64,000 nucleotides of DNA from Nymphaea colorata (taxonomy: Eukaryota; Streptophyta; Magnoliopsida; Nymphaeales; Nymphaeaceae), in NCBI RefSeq assembly GCF_008831285.2, contig NC_045142.1, positions 18,975,354 through 19,039,353 of the forward strand, written 5' to 3'. The first letter of the stretch is position 1. Each line of letters starts with the position of its first letter. A model generated the notes under the pieces. It worked only from the letters and a program-made list of their open reading frames with translations, did not search any database and was not told the origin of the DNA. This document shows, piece by piece, positions 10,126 to 23,219 of this stretch. Position numbers and translations under genes: made by a program.

Positions 10126-10330
10126 CATTGTTTGAATGGATGGAAAGAAAGGAAAATAAATAGATGGAAGGAAAAGGAAAGAAAATGAAAGAGAAGAAAA
10201 TGGTTAGGGACAGGAGGAGGAAGAAAAGGGAAAAAGGATTGAATTCCTTTTCCTTCCAATCTTCATTTTCAGAGAGGTTAGAATTATATTAAAAAATTCT
10301 TTTCTTTTCTTTTCTTTCCAAATACACTTA
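10126..10330. mobile_element. Tourist-like MITE (PIF/Harbinger type), degenerate
   Basis: The left end is TTA then GGCATTGTTTGAATGGATGG, followed by GGAAAG-rich sequence. The right end is TTTCTTTTCTTTCC-rich, closing near CACTTA. This is the common Tourist layout with purine-rich and pyrimidine-rich arms. The right TIR is eroded. Confidence 0.45.
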
Positions 10331-10417
10331 TTAGCTCTCCTTCTTTTTCCTCGTTATTAATTAGTCATCCATACACTAGAAACACCTTTCTCCATTCCTT
10401 TCTTTCACCCTCGCTCT

Positions 10418-10893
10418 ATGCTGACCACTCAACGCTCGAGTCTTTTCCTTTCCTTTCATTGCTCACTGCCTCTCCCCTCTTCTTCTTACTCTACCATCCT
10501 TGTTCACATCTCTTCCTATTGCAGTAACACCATTTGGAGGCTGTGTTCCAACCCCCCTTCAAAGGTTTATGTGTCTTCCAAAGGTATGTTTCTCCATCAC
10601 TACAACCTGCTACCCTTTCTTCTCTTCCTTACAGCTTCTCTGTCCGCAAATCACTGCCTTGGCTTCTTCCCGGTAAGAGCCACTGCAAGCGTATAGCTTT
10701 CTCATCCACCTCACAACAAGCGGAACTCATTTTGCACTCACCCTCAAAAACCACCAACTCATCTAATATTCTTAAGTTCCTCCAAACTTTGCATCAAAGG
10801 ACCTTATCTGCATCGTTCGCTGGCACGACAATGGTGACACCGCCATCAGTGTTTCAACTGGGCCTTGGCGCAGCAGCCGAATTTTGTGTGTGA
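10418..10893 (+). CDS. possible first exon, unknown (low support)
   Basis: Two overlapping plus frames (10418-10696 and 10534-10893) have Ser/Leu-rich, transit-peptide-like composition. The second ends FAGTTMVTPPSVFQLGLGAA followed by EFCV and a TGA inside GTGTGTGAG, which could be read as a splice donor region. The pyrimidine-rich sequence upstream could be a 5' UTR. No family match was recognised and there is no confirmed downstream exon. Confidence 0.2.
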
Positions 10894-10899
10894 GTGGCT

Positions 10900-12459
10900 G
10901 ATTCGTCACCTGTTGAGGTGATCCTACTCCAACTTGGAAGTGAGGCAACCTTCGAGAAAATCATCAAATTTTCTCCTTCTTCTCTCTCACTCATTTGTGG
11001 TATTCTCTCTCTGAAGCTGCAGCAGGATTGAGTGAAAACTTCACATTTTCATCTCATTTTCAGGTACCCGCATGGCTAGCCCTTGAATTGTTTGATGAAA
11101 TGTCTGTGTATATAGTGTGCATTTACTTGAACGATTTCTTGTCGGGTCTTGGCTCTAAGCATTGTTGATTGAAAACGGATAATTAAGGTGACCTCATGAA
11201 GCACTTAGCTTAGAAATTGATGGAAACCAATGGCACATGAGCTATTCCTAATATGCATTGGGCTGTACATGGCTGTATAGTATATAATGGATCAGATTTA
11301 GTACGTAATTTCAAAACTGAAATTGGATCAGAAACTGATAGTTGACCGAAGTTTGATTAAAAGTATAAATGAATCACATAGAAATATTCTCTTGCTACTT
11401 AAGGTAAATTCAGATGAAAAAAGAAAACCAAAATTGAGTTCAATGGCAAATTCCTTTAGTTCATTCTCAACCAGACGGACTTGGGAACATGGTAGATCAG
11501 AATGTAATGTAAACCTCCCAAAATATACCTGGTAGCCCACAAAATACACTTTATTTTTTAGTCTCCCAAACAGTGACTCTCTTTCTTCTTTTTTTTCCTG
11601 AAGGGAAAAATGCAAGGATTATTAGGTATAGTGGCACAGAGGCCGGTTGTCTTCTTGCTTGTTTTGGTGCTTCTTTTTGCATGTTGTGGCTTTCATCTCT
11701 AGGTGATACAGCTTTGGCTGTTGGGTGAGCCATGTGAATGTCCTCGTCTAACACAAGACGTCAATGGCTCCTGACTAAACTCTTTGAGCTTTTCATTTCT
11801 ATATGTCCCTAGGATCAGCTGCAACTAAAAAAGAAGATTGTGTTTGGGCTTTCTACTTTCTTTCTCTCACTGTGAGTCTGTTGGATTTGATAATATGAAT
11901 ATGACCTCCATACGCGGATGGCAGATTGTGTGTGACAGGCCAGTTAAGATAAGGTGTGCTGCACCGAAGAAGGGAGCAGAGTTTAAGAAGGTCACTGGTT
12001 CAAAGGCGAACATTGTGTGGCGTTCCTGGTCATCTCCCATCTTCCTGCTCTTAGAAGCAGCAGTCTAATCAGAAACCAAGTTCGGATGGTGGAAAATAAA
12101 TAAAAATATCTTTTCTTTGTTTAGACCTGCATTGTCTTGAGAGGTTTGATCTTATCTGTCTCAACAAGCTATGTTCTGCTGGTTGTATATTAAAAATTTT
12201 GTAGTTTAGTAGGGCATTTTTTTTACTCGGAAAAGTTTAACCTTTGTATTCTATCTTCAAAATTCACATAATAGTGAAGATTAATATTCAAGTTTCATGT
12301 CACTGTCACAAATGTTTTTGTGATTTGAGATTTTTTTACTGGAATGTATGCATTCAGTTGCATTCTAGCCCCAGAAAATCTCACAATGATAGTGTTATAT
12401 GATAAATATGATGTACAAATAATGATGGGTCTTGTGGTGATAGTGTTCTTGTTATCAAA
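10900..12459. other. no recognised gene
   Basis: Only short frames occur (for example 11838-12068, plus, containing IRCAAPKKGAEFKKVTGSK). Nothing could be assigned to a family. Confidence 0.4.
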
Positions 12460-12727
12460 CAACGGACATAACAGACTATATATGATGCAAACACTGAACA
12501 AAACATACAGAATGCACAAAACACAAATCAAACATCAGCATAATAGATAGGACAGACAAGACAAACAGGAAGGAAAATAAAAACTGGTTAGAATGGACAT
12601 GGTGTTATGTTCCTAAAACCATCAAGCAATAAACAAAGAATACCGATGACAGGATGGATAGGACAGAGATGTGGTAGACAAGACGTCTTGTCTGTTCTAT
12701 CTAGAGGAACACTTGTCAAACGACCTC
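12460..12727 (+). mobile_element. PIF/Harbinger family terminus (3'-type end), partner not found
   Basis: Ends GTCAAACGACCTC followed by TTA (12728-12730), like the right end of the complete element at 24614-28469. The subterminal region has the same GGACAGA / AGACAAGAC-type words (GGACAGACAAGACAAACAGG near 12550) and an 18-base palindrome at 12676-12693. No matching left end was recognised, so this is probably a truncated copy. Confidence 0.6.
12676..12693. promoter_or_regulatory. subterminal palindrome AGACAAGACGTCTTGTCT
   Basis: Perfect 18-base palindrome, 34 bases from the element end. It is the counterpart of palindromes at the other ends of this family and a candidate transposase-binding site by inference. 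Confidence 0.5.
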
Positions 12728-12873
12728 TTAACTTACTCGGCAACCTCACAATGCACCAAAGCATATCACTAGCTTTGCTTCAAAGTTGGTGGCCGATGTT
12801 TTGGATGAATAGCTCTGCGTTTCTAGACCTATTTTTGTCTTATGAAAAGAGTAAGGTACTCTATTGTAGAAGT

Positions 12874-14700
12874 AATTCTTTGGTGCGATTTCATAATTCA
12901 TTTAAGACATTATAAAATCCGATCACTTTTCGTCTTCATCTCTCTTTTTCCATTTTTTCACATTTTCTTTCTCCTCTATTGAATTTCTCCATCATTCCTT
13001 CAAGGGTTCTACCATTCACGGGCACCTTGAGATGTAGGTCCAATTTCCAACCAACTGTAACACTCAGATATTGGAGAGAGGGAAAATGCCAAGGTCTGTT
13101 GATCATTGTGTTCTCTTGCTGTGATACCCATTGTGCTGCCTTGCCACAACACATCCAAACATAATGTACCAGCAGATGCCAAGTAAAGAGAAAGAAAAAG
13201 AAAGAAGGGACACCTACAACATTAAGAAGATTAACAAGAGTCCAAAAGCCAAATTCCAAGTATGTTGATGAAGATTATGTCATCCTATTGAAGATCGAGC
13301 TAGCAACTTTCAAAGAAACAAAATATGTTGACAAATGGCAAGCCGCAATGAAAGTCAAGATGAAGGTATTGATGTAAAACAAGACCTAAAAGCTTGTACT
13401 AAAGCTGCAAGAGTAAAACCCATTACCTCCAAGTAGGTTGACAAAATAAAAAGAAAGACAAGTGACTCAATTGACAGATACATGGCTCGTCTGATCACGA
13501 AAGGATTTTCATATCAGTATGGTATTGACTTTTAAAAGACTTTCAGTCTTGTTGCTAAGGTCACATATGAACATGTGTTGATAGTTATCGTTGCAACCAA
13601 ATCATGGAAGCTAGGGCGAATGGTTCTGAAGAATGCCTTTTGGCATGAAGAGTTTGACTATGAAATCTATCTGGAACAGCTTGGAAGATTTGGATCTATA
13701 AATAAGTCAAACTATGTCTGCACATTGAGGAAGGCAAGCATACTTAACATTGTCAAGACCAAACATTGCATATGTAGTTAGTGTTACGAGTAGATTCATG
13801 CTACTCGAAGCTGCATTTAGAAGCAGTGAGATGAACAATTAGGTATGTTAAATAAACTACTCACTATGGTATACTCTACGAAAGCGGATCAGCTCGTCAA
13901 GTCATCGGTCATTGTGATGCTGATGATGCTTGAGATTTGTTGGCTCATAGGTAGACTACTAAATAGACGTTTAGTCTTTGAAGTGAGGCAATTTCATGTT
14001 GTATCAAAAGACAACAAGTAGTTTTATTGTCCACAACAGAAAAAGAATATATAGCAGCATCTCAAGCAACGCCAAAATGTATTTGACTAATACCATAGCT
14101 GGAAGACATTTAACAAGATGTAGATTATATAGTGTGACTCTACTGAGATACTGAAGGTAATATTAGACTTGGAGAGAATCTCATCTTCTTTGCTCGGACA
14201 AAACATATAGAAGTGCAACATTACTATATCAGAGAAAAAGTGCTGAGAGTTGAGATATAGTTATAAATTGCTTTAGAAGATCAGCTTGCTCATATATTCA
14301 CCAAGGGGCAGCTAGTGCCGACATTCACCAAGTGCAGATAGGTGTTATTAAGTAAAGAGACAGTAATGAAGGAAAATTGTAGCAGTTCATCACCGACTCT
14401 TTAGAAGAGTCGAGAGAACTCGTGTTCTCTCTTGCTTTCCACCACCGACATCTTCTCACTACAAGTAGGGGTGCTGGTCATTCTGGTGTGGATTGAATTC
14501 AGTTGAGTGAAAGTCAATGTGAAGGTGCCTGTGTGCTCACTTTGAGAACTAGTGAAGTCGTTGAGTTAGTGTGCGCATCAAGTGAAGGTTTGATGCTCGT
14601 GGGAAACAGGCTTAGCAATTGAAGCTCATTAAGTCCACTTAAGTATTGTGTTACTTTGCAAGCACTTTATGAATAACAGTGGTCTATTATTAAGTGTGTT
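12874..14700 (+). mobile_element. Ty1/copia pol relic, copy 2, with RNase H and probable 3' LTR sequence
   Basis: Nearly identical to copy 1 (3335 onward) as far as AGGAAGGCAAGCATAC at 13730-13744, where about 430 bases corresponding to 4203-4630 of copy 1 (the YVDD part of RT) are missing. It then continues past where copy 1 stops: an RNase H remnant (HCDADDA near 13915, TEKEYIAASQA near 14040), IEVQHYYIREKVLRVEI near 14210, and DQLAHIFTKGQLVPTFTK near 14280. After about 14350 the sequence resembles a 3' LTR/U5 (GTGTTCTCTCTTGC, then GT-rich sequence), but no second LTR was found. Many stops. Confidence 0.8.
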
Positions 14701-17329
14701 GCTTAATGAAAATCACAATTTTCATAACGGGATTCTACCAATGTGTTGTTAGAATTTTTTGGGACACCGAGACCCTGCCAGATTTTGTCATCATAAATTA
14801 TTGTTCAGATTTGGATGTAGAGAAATTAAAATTATCGGAGGTCCAAATTTTCTACAAACAAGTGTTGCTGAAATTTCATTGTAAATCTTTTGATATCTGA
14901 ACTTTTCAAAGTTTGTTGTGTCTTTACGTGCTCAAGTATATTGTTTAGTGTTCCACATTTTAATCTGGTAGCATTGAATGTGTAATGATATGCCTAGTTA
15001 TTTGTTGTGTCCACTAAATAATAACAGGACAGAGTATACATGATAAATATATTGCTAGAAAGATTGTACTTTCCAGCCCAAAGGTAACATGTCCCCATGA
15101 ACCATTATGAGCTTGATAGATTCTGCCATCAATTACAAAAGATTTCCGTATTTTGACTGACGTTTTTGGGGCATTAGTAGAGTGTTTTTCTTGTGGTAGT
15201 CATGAATTTCAGAACACACAGAAAATAAAATTCAAGCATGAGGAAAACTTGAGAAGCACGAGGTGTTAGAAAAGCTTGAGATCGACCACTAACATGCGTA
15301 GGCCATGAATACACACTATTTCATTCGACTCGCATCACACAAAGATGCTGTTGGCATGACGTTACTATTTTCCTTTTTCCAATTAATGTATATCTTTGAA
15401 TTTTATAATATTATTTCTTTATTCTTTAAAAACTGTTCATGCAAGAGAAACAAGGTTTCCAACCCCTGAACCTGCCTGCGATTATGGATTTTTCTAAAAG
15501 ACTTTACTTTTGTGGGAATGTGCAATGATCCAAATTGATTCCAACTATGCCTTAAAAAATATACTACTTAGCTTCATATTCATGGCATTCCCAGTGAAAT
15601 GAGTAACTCTATGATTAAAATTTTAATCTTTGGATTCTTAGTTGTTGATATTGTTCATTCCACCTAGGAGCAACAAACACAGAACAGGTGCTTAACTAGT
15701 TTTCCAATATAAAACACTGCCAAGGCAGAGATTATTATTCCAGTTGGCATAGCAAGATCTCTATCGTGTGGATATGGGCCTCGAAACATACTGCAATATT
15801 AAAACGTTAGATCACCTGAACTTGTGGGTAAAATAAACTAAGCGCTAGTGCCGGCATGTAAGTAGAAAGATTTTGAGATATGATATGGATTGGTTGACCT
15901 GTGATGAGAAAACAAGAAATTACATTAAAAAACTAGTGAACCATGGCATAGAAAGAAAATGCCTACACAAATCATAATAAATTTTTGTTTTTCAGGTAAA
16001 AGACCCAACTGAGGCTTGGGTTTCACGAATATTTGTCAACTAAATTACATCATTCTTGGTGGATTGAATCCAATGTTATATTTTATAATAGCTGCTGTGG
16101 AAATGACTTCTTTTCATTTACCAATCAAAATGAAGTTTTCTAATTTTAAATGTTTCACTATTAATTTTGTCATATTCGTGCCCCCCAATCTGCTCTTCAT
16201 GTAATTAATTAGGAATTATGATACAAAATTGGTTCAAGTGATGTATAAAGATGCGTCAATCTTTTAGGTTAAAAAACACATTCTTTTACAAGTTTCTTAT
16301 CATTACGATTGCATCAAATATCTCCCTCTCCCACCTGGATCAAGTACCTACTTTCATACACAGGATCGGTCCATGTTTAGGGGCCGACTTAATGTTGGAC
16401 CATATTATTTAAATTGGTGCTGCCAGCTTCATAAATCAAAACCATAACTTTCGCTTGTTGATGGATACAAAAAAATAGTGAGCTGAATGCTGCTTTTGAA
16501 TCTTTGAATTCTAATTAATGAAACAAGAAACACAATTAAATAAGAGAAACAAAATAGGAAATTGAATGGTAAGAAAGAATTTCAATAGGGCATATTCTGT
16601 TCTGATCAATAAAAATAAGAAGCTCAGTTGAAAAACAAAAAGAACATTCAAGCTGGGGGACAATGTGCCCAAAAAACCATCCAGCAGCGGAATGTCCATT
16701 CCCAAAAAGAGTAACTTCTGAGAAAAGGATTGTGGGCAAAAAAAGGGTTTAGTCACCTAGAAAAAGGAAAATAAGCCCTCATTATTGCATAGAAAGGTCC
16801 TTTCCGTATGAATGGACTGTCTTTAGCACATATAAGGAATCATTACCTTCATTTTTTTTTTCTTTTAAATTCAAAGAACTGGCATGAAAATTTGATTTGA
16901 AGGACTATTACTTGTAGATGCATGAAAGTTACTTAGTGATATGTGAAAAAACAGATGTAGTTTATTCTCTTGAACATATAAAGTAACTTTCCCTTGCATC
17001 ATAATAATGACCACAATGACTGACTTGTCATGAAAACAATAGGGATATTAATGGAGAATGTTTACATGATATAACATCGATTATAGATTAAAAATAACAA
17101 GTATAAAGAAGAAACAAAGCATCACGACATGCAACCTGAAAAAGAGAAGACAAGATAGGCAAAGGAAAAATATTCATTTTCACCTTATCTCACAAAAGGA
17201 AATGACAACTCTATGACTCCTCCCATGCCTAAGTTGTACCTAATGTGTAAACTGGAACATTATAAGAAACCAACCACAAGTTTCATTTATATTCTTGGTT
17301 GATAAATAATTTTCACTCTTTTTTTAGAA
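14701..17329. other. no recognised gene
   Basis: AT-rich, with only short frames on either strand (for example 16511-16756, minus, hydrophobic). No motif or paired repeat was recognised. Confidence 0.4.
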
Positions 17330-17343
17330 GCCAACGTGGAGTA

Positions 17344-17760
17344 AGATCAAAACTGCCAGTGGAAACTGTCGCAGTATCAGCTATATGATCCCAAGCAATC
17401 AATTGCTGGACTATGGTCAGTTTTGTGCCATATGACAGTTCCAAAAGCACCAATCACATTTCTCAGTTTGCACAAAAATTGACTTCGAGATGCTATGAAA
17501 TTGGTATTAGCATAGCACAACATCCACTGGACCTACGTTGAGAAGACATAACTTGCTTATCAAACAAGGATGAACTTGGAAGGCTTCTTGAAGATATTGC
17601 AGCGAAGTGCAATAACACTCTGCAGTGGAAAACAGAGGGAGGTGTGGGCTGATATACGTCATTGCATATACTAAGAACATGGACTAAGAATACCAAGTTG
17701 TATTAGTTTATCATCTCTCTCAAGATCAATGGTAACAAACAGCATGGTAGTTAGTTGCAT
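17344..17760 (+). pseudogene. Argonaute-like Mid-domain fragment (decayed)
   Basis: One plus frame, interrupted by in-frame stops at about 17386, 17539 and 17650, reads in order AINCWTMVSFVPYDSSKS, FAQKLTSRCYEIGISIAQHP, EDITCLSNKDELGRLLEDIA and AAKCNNTLQ, then near 17725 SLKINGNKQHGS. This fits the plant Argonaute order between PAZ and PIWI: W....F, F...L..RC..LGI, a helix ending in LL(E)...A...LQ, and LKIN.K.GG. The clade with AGO2/AGO7 seems the closest from memory. Argonautes load small RNAs and cleave or repress targets. No PIWI catalytic motif was found downstream. The call rests on recalled family motifs only. Confidence 0.5.
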
Positions 17761-19779
17761 TGCTAGCATTACTCAAGCTGCAAAGGCCTCGTACAAAGAA
17801 ACTTTTGGAAATCAATAACATCCTAACATTACAAAAGATCAGAAGCCCTCAACATAAATAGAACCAACAACTGGCCACCTAAAAGTATCGCTGGTCAGAC
17901 CAACTGTGCCCAACCACTTGAAGCTCTCTCTCTATCTCTCTCTCTAATCTTTGTGAAATTAATGCATAACTGATGAACTAAAGTAGCTGAAGAATTTGAA
18001 CAACCTGCTTAAGAAAGAATATAAGCTGGACATGCTTCGTCATAACATAGTCAGTTTGGCATGTTACAATTCAGTTAACTATTTATGAAGGTCACAGACA
18101 TCATATCATAATAAAGAATCTTGTTGTTAGACCCTAAGAGCACAAATAAGTTGAACATATCTAACTGTGCAATGCCTAACACATCAAGCGATGAAAGATC
18201 TATTTTAGTTTGGGGAAGTTATGGTCATTTTAAGTTGTTGGTGAAATCAAGTGAAGGTTTCTGCAGTTTTTAGGAAAGACAGCAATGTTTTCAAGTTTTT
18301 ACATGTGAACTACCTGAATGTCAATACTTCACATACGCTCCCACCAATCATTTCCAGAATCCTTTCTGTGTTGTGTAATAAAATCCTAATGTCTTCCTTA
18401 ACAGCGTGTTTTCTTGTTTAGGCACTCCATGTGCTGGGTGAGTTTTTGGCATTTCCTGGAGGACTATGCTTATACAAAAAGAAGATTACTGGAAGTTCGA
18501 GAAGAGAGAAAGTATACAAAAAGAAGATTAATGGAAGTTTGACAGGAGAGAAAGTTACAGTTGGTGGGGAAGCTTCGCATGCAATATGTGGCTAAGACAC
18601 TTGGCCCATGTTAAAATTCCAGCACAGAGAAGGATGAGTGAAGTGGATAAGAATGTAATAGATAGAAGGATAATGCCATTTTTCTGTTCACCTGTAATAT
18701 TTTTGATGAATTTTTTCCTTTGAGAAGAGGGGAAACAAAAACAGTTGGAGTTTTATTCTTGATCTCTCAGCTATGTGCTGTGGGCCGTGGCTATGTTTTG
18801 TTACTATGGCTGTTCTAAAACTTGGTACACAATCCCCCAAATGGTATGAGGGAAGTAGCCCAGCTGATATGTCATGGTAAACCAATTGCCAAAAATGCAA
18901 GAAAAAATTACAAAATGGTGTCAACTAATGGGCTAACATCAAATGACCGCCCCCTTTTCACTAACAACAAATAAGCCATCAATTTTTCTATCAAACTCTC
19001 AAACATCCACCATAAATGAAATGAAAAAAAATTCCTCTTTTATAGAACCCGAGCTACTAACATGAGGACAAAAGCACAGACCAAACCCAAGGATGATATT
19101 TCTGCAATGTTTTAGATCATACATTATGAGATACCTGTTAGGTATGAAACACCCTATAATTATACTGAAATGTTTTAGGAAATAGCCACTGATGAAAGCG
19201 CTAGAAGAAGAATATACCTGTGATCCTGTCTCCAAGCTTGGGAATATCAGAAGAGGTGTTTGTGTAAGAGAATCCCACCCCAACTCACGACTCTAGGAAC
19301 GGCAAATTGGCTTAGTTAAGGTTCTCAAAATGGAAAAGTAGAAATAATTAAAACTAAGAAGTGATCAGAAGGTGGCACCATTGTTTCAACTGTAGTTATT
19401 GAATTTTAATTCAAGAATCCCTTTCTGCACCAATGTAATCACCCGAAATTTTTTTAAAATGCTACGCTATTCTACCAAAACACAAAACCCAATTTTTGGG
19501 ATCCAAATTAGATCCAAAACCCAAGTTCAGATCCAAATAAAGCATTTCAAACCCAAAATTCGAACCAAGTTCAAAACGACACAATTTGAGGGTCGTGCAT
19601 GTATGGAACTTCCTTTGTTTTAAGGATTCATTCTCATGCCAAAACATGTTTTTAAACCCAAGTCGCAACATCAAACAAGTCGACAATTGACTGAACCAAA
19701 ATCGGATTCGGGACGAGCCCGGTGTAGCTCGAAATGGAGACGACCACCCATTTGTAAAAAAAAAAAAAACCATTTTTTA
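17761..19779. other. no recognised gene
   Basis: Apart from the 42-base duplication and a short CT run near 17925-17945, nothing was recognised. Frames at 18688-18924 and 18999-19283 (minus) have no identifiable domain. Confidence 0.4.
18471..18554 (+). repeat. 42-base tandem duplication
   Basis: TATACAAAAAGAAGATTA followed by a TGGAAGTT segment occurs at 18471 and again at 18513 with a few substitutions. Confidence 0.85.
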
Positions 19780-19865
19780 AATAACAAAATAATAATTTTA
19801 TTTTATATAGAACCCTTATTTATTTTATATAATTTTATTAAATTTAAAGTTAAAAAAAATTGTGT

Positions 19866-19960
19866 TTTTGTGTTCCTGCGCACCCGAGCGCATCACGCAA
19901 GCGCGACCGCGCGTAACACGCGCAGGCGCACACCCTCAAGTGCATTTTCGTGCCGGTGTG
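19866..19960. other. very CpG-dense patch in AT-rich DNA
   Basis: Around 19875-19935 there are about a dozen CpG dinucleotides in roughly 60 bases (GCGCACCCGAGCGCATCACG and GCGCGACCGCGCGTAACACG). Flanks are AT-rich. It lies about 300 bases upstream of a TATA box. Confidence 0.6.
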
Positions 19961-20206
19961 TGTTGTCAAACCTCATTTTTTTTCCAAAATCGACCATTAG
20001 AGGGTGACTTTGATCTTTTTGAGTGGGCATTAGCCCTGCTTACACCTCAAAAAAAAGGATTTACAGGCCTAATGACCAATCATATTCTTTTCAAACCTAT
20101 TTCTTTTAAAAAAAATTGAAAATAATTCAAAATTATTTGAAATTCGTTCAAAAATGTTATGAAATTAAAAAAAAATTGAATTTTGAGTTTTAGCTCCAAA
20201 ACTCTC

Positions 20207-20214
20207 TATAAAAA
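20207..20214 (+). promoter_or_regulatory. candidate TATA box (TATAAAAA)
   Basis: CTCTCTATAAAAACCTCATT followed by CTCCCTCTTAG about 25-30 bases on resembles a Pol II core promoter. Confidence 0.4.
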
Positions 20215-20517
20215 CCTCATTTTCCTCCCTCTTAGACAATGAGCTAGCCTTTGGAGAAGCTCCAGTGCATTCTCACTTGAGGACTTAGAGTTTTTAGCTC
20301 TCTTCATCCATTTCCTTCTCATTCTTCTTCTCTAACTTGGAGCAAGCTTTATGAAGCTACAACTCTTCAAGGGAGCATGAAGATCTCCTGGAGGCGTTCT
20401 CTTCTTCATCTTGGAGCTTCATTCAAGGTGAATCTAAGATCATTCCAAGCAAAGGATGATCATTTTTTCCCAAAATCATTTTGATTAGAGGTATATAACC
20501 AACATTTCACTCCATTC

Positions 20518-20870
20518 TTTCCTTTGTTTCTCTCTTCTTCATTCTCCATGGCCATAGGAGATAGCTCTCAATCTTTATTTTAGAGTCAAGAGATTATGCT
20601 CAAGTGTACGGAGAGCATGAGAAGATGAGATGATATTCTATTTTATGATTGCATCATGTTCTATCTTTTCTTAAATGTAGCCTTGTTTTGGTTCCTTTAT
20701 TTTCTCTCCTCTTCATCTCCCTATGGCCATATGAGATAACTCACAAATCTCTATTTTAGAGTCAAGAAGCTATGCTCGAGTGCAGCGAGAATATAAGAAG
20801 ATGAGATGATATTTCATTTTGTGGTTGAGTCATGCTCTCTCTCTTTCTCTTTCCATGAATATTGCTTTGT
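20518..20870 (+). repeat. tandem duplication, about 175-base units
   Basis: ATGGCCAT at 20548 and 20723 marks two copies that share TCTTCAT.TC.C, ATTTTAGAGTCAAGA, TATGCTC.AGTG and AAGATGAGATGATATT. Confidence 0.8.
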
Positions 20871-21260
20871 TTCAAGATATTATCCATGCATAGTTGTTTG
20901 ATTTTTCAATTATATGTGAATGCACGGTGAGAATGAGAGTGTGGTTTGAGATTTTCTCTTTATTTTTATGTTAATTTTTGAGGTTGTGGCTTGTCCAACC
21001 CGAAGAAAATCCTTACGAATATGTACATGTTAATACGCATGTGCATGTCATTTTGCGTTAGCTTCCTTTCTAATCATCGGAGTAGGAACCCTAATGAGCA
21101 CCTTATCATGTGGTTTGATTTTCTTCCATACCCAACGGTGGAAGATATTTCCTTGTAACCAAAGAAATGATTATGTTTATGTTTATATATAAAAATATTT
21201 GAAATCATGCTTTTCAAAATATTTTTGAAAGAACCATTTCTAATGTGGCTTTGGAGACTT

Positions 21261-21590
<330 letters not shown>

Positions 21591-21599
21591 GTGCACAAA

Positions 21600-23160
21600 A
21601 TGATTCTCTTTATCATTTTCTTTCTATGTTTCTACATTCTATTTTAAAAAATTTCATATACACATGAATACATATATACATGTCTTATATTTTCTCTTTC
21701 TAGAATCTTTTATTTCCCTTTTCAAGAAAAATATCTTCCCTTACAAATTTTCTCACACCGATACATATGTATGTATATATATATGTGTATGTATACATCT
21801 TTCTCTTTTCCTCTAAAATCTCTCTCTCTTCAAATCAATACCCATTTTTCTTTTAAACTTTCATATATGTGTATATACGATGGTATGTACATGTATATGT
21901 ATATTTTTTTTATCTCTTTCTCTCTCTCTCTTTCCTTTTATGAGAGTATTTCATCTTCTTCATTCCTTTTAACATTTTCCTCTCATGATCTTTTATTTAC
22001 CGACTTCACCAAGACTAAAACTCAAGCAATGACCAATATTGGAATCATGCATGATGATCTACAATTCGAATTCATTTTCAAAAACTTTTCTATTTTCATC
22101 AAAAGTATTTTTTACAAAAATCATAGATGTATGTGATGATAGGAATGCCTTTAGATGAATGTTGTCGTAGGAATGAATCGTATATGAACAATGCATTCAT
22201 GCATCCACATTTACTTAACACCGCAAATGACAACAAACACATCTCTAAAGGAACTTAAACAATATGAAATAAAGCTCTAACTAGGTGGTAACTGAATTAG
22301 AGAAAAACCTCAAACTTACTTAAAGTCTTAAGAGAACACTAAAATGACTTCAAAATGATTTCTCAAGCTTTCCAAATGATATTTACAATGATTTTCCAAT
22401 TCTAGTTTTTCCAAAATATTTCACATTCTCAAATAATTCTTCAAGAATCTTTTTAAAATTTTGAAACTCCGAACTTTCAATATTTTTCTACACCACATAT
22501 AGAATGAAAAATATGTTTAAGCCAAAGTGAAATGCATCAATAATAGACATAGCCTTTGGATTGATTACCCCCAGCAAAGGCACCGGGAACGATCGATCCT
22601 CGTACCAACGAGCGACTCCCTTTCTCTCTCATTTTCACAATAAAACTCATTTTTCTGGAACACTCCAAAACCATCCAAAATTTTGGGGATGCAAACAACA
22701 AAAAACGGACCTGACTCTTGTGCCTATCCATATCCAATAGAAGAACAATAAGAACTTCTATTTGACAAAAAAGAAAGAAAATTTGTGCTTTATGACCAAT
22801 GAAATGAGCTGCCACAACTTTACTTTGAATACCCATGAAACAAAGTGCTGCAATAATGGACATGCATGTGAGCATCGATCAAACAATGCCTTGCATCTGG
22901 CTGGCAAAACACGCAATAGAAACTAGGAATAACAGAAAGAAGGGGTTCGATTCCTACAGATGCATGAAGAGCAAATGCTGGCATTGAATATAGCAATGAA
23001 ATTTAAGGAACACAAATAGAGAAAGAAAGAGAAGAGAACCCCAAATCGATGCAAAGGAGCAAAAATCCTAGTTACTGCAAATCAGAGACAAATAGAGGGA
23101 GGGAACGAGAGAGAAAACAAGAAAAAGAGAGAAAAATAAGAATTGTACCTCACCTAGAAA
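21600..23160. other. no recognised gene
   Basis: AT-rich with short GTATAT runs (21760-21910). Nothing beyond short frames such as 22537-22875 (minus) was recognised. Confidence 0.4.
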
Positions 23161-23219
23161 AAGCTATTCTTGCAATGGAGCTCCTTGCAGCAATGAAATA
23201 AATGGGCGTAGAGAGCAAC

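Larger units (their letters stand above)
19780..20480 (+). mobile_element. LTR-like sequence with promoter (low confidence)
   Basis: A TATA box (20207-20214) is followed by a pyrimidine-rich start region and a leader with TTGGAGCAAGC, GGAGCATGAAGATC and TTGGAGCTTCATTCAAGGTG, a style common in R/U5 regions of large plant LTR retrotransposons. A second LTR, PBS and pol are not seen nearby, so it may be a solo or truncated LTR, or a real gene's 5' end. Confidence 0.3.

Noticed and set aside
22940-22956. GGGGTTCGATTCCTAC resembles a tRNA B box / T-loop
   Set aside because: No A box, anticodon arm or acceptor stem pairing could be found at the right distance.
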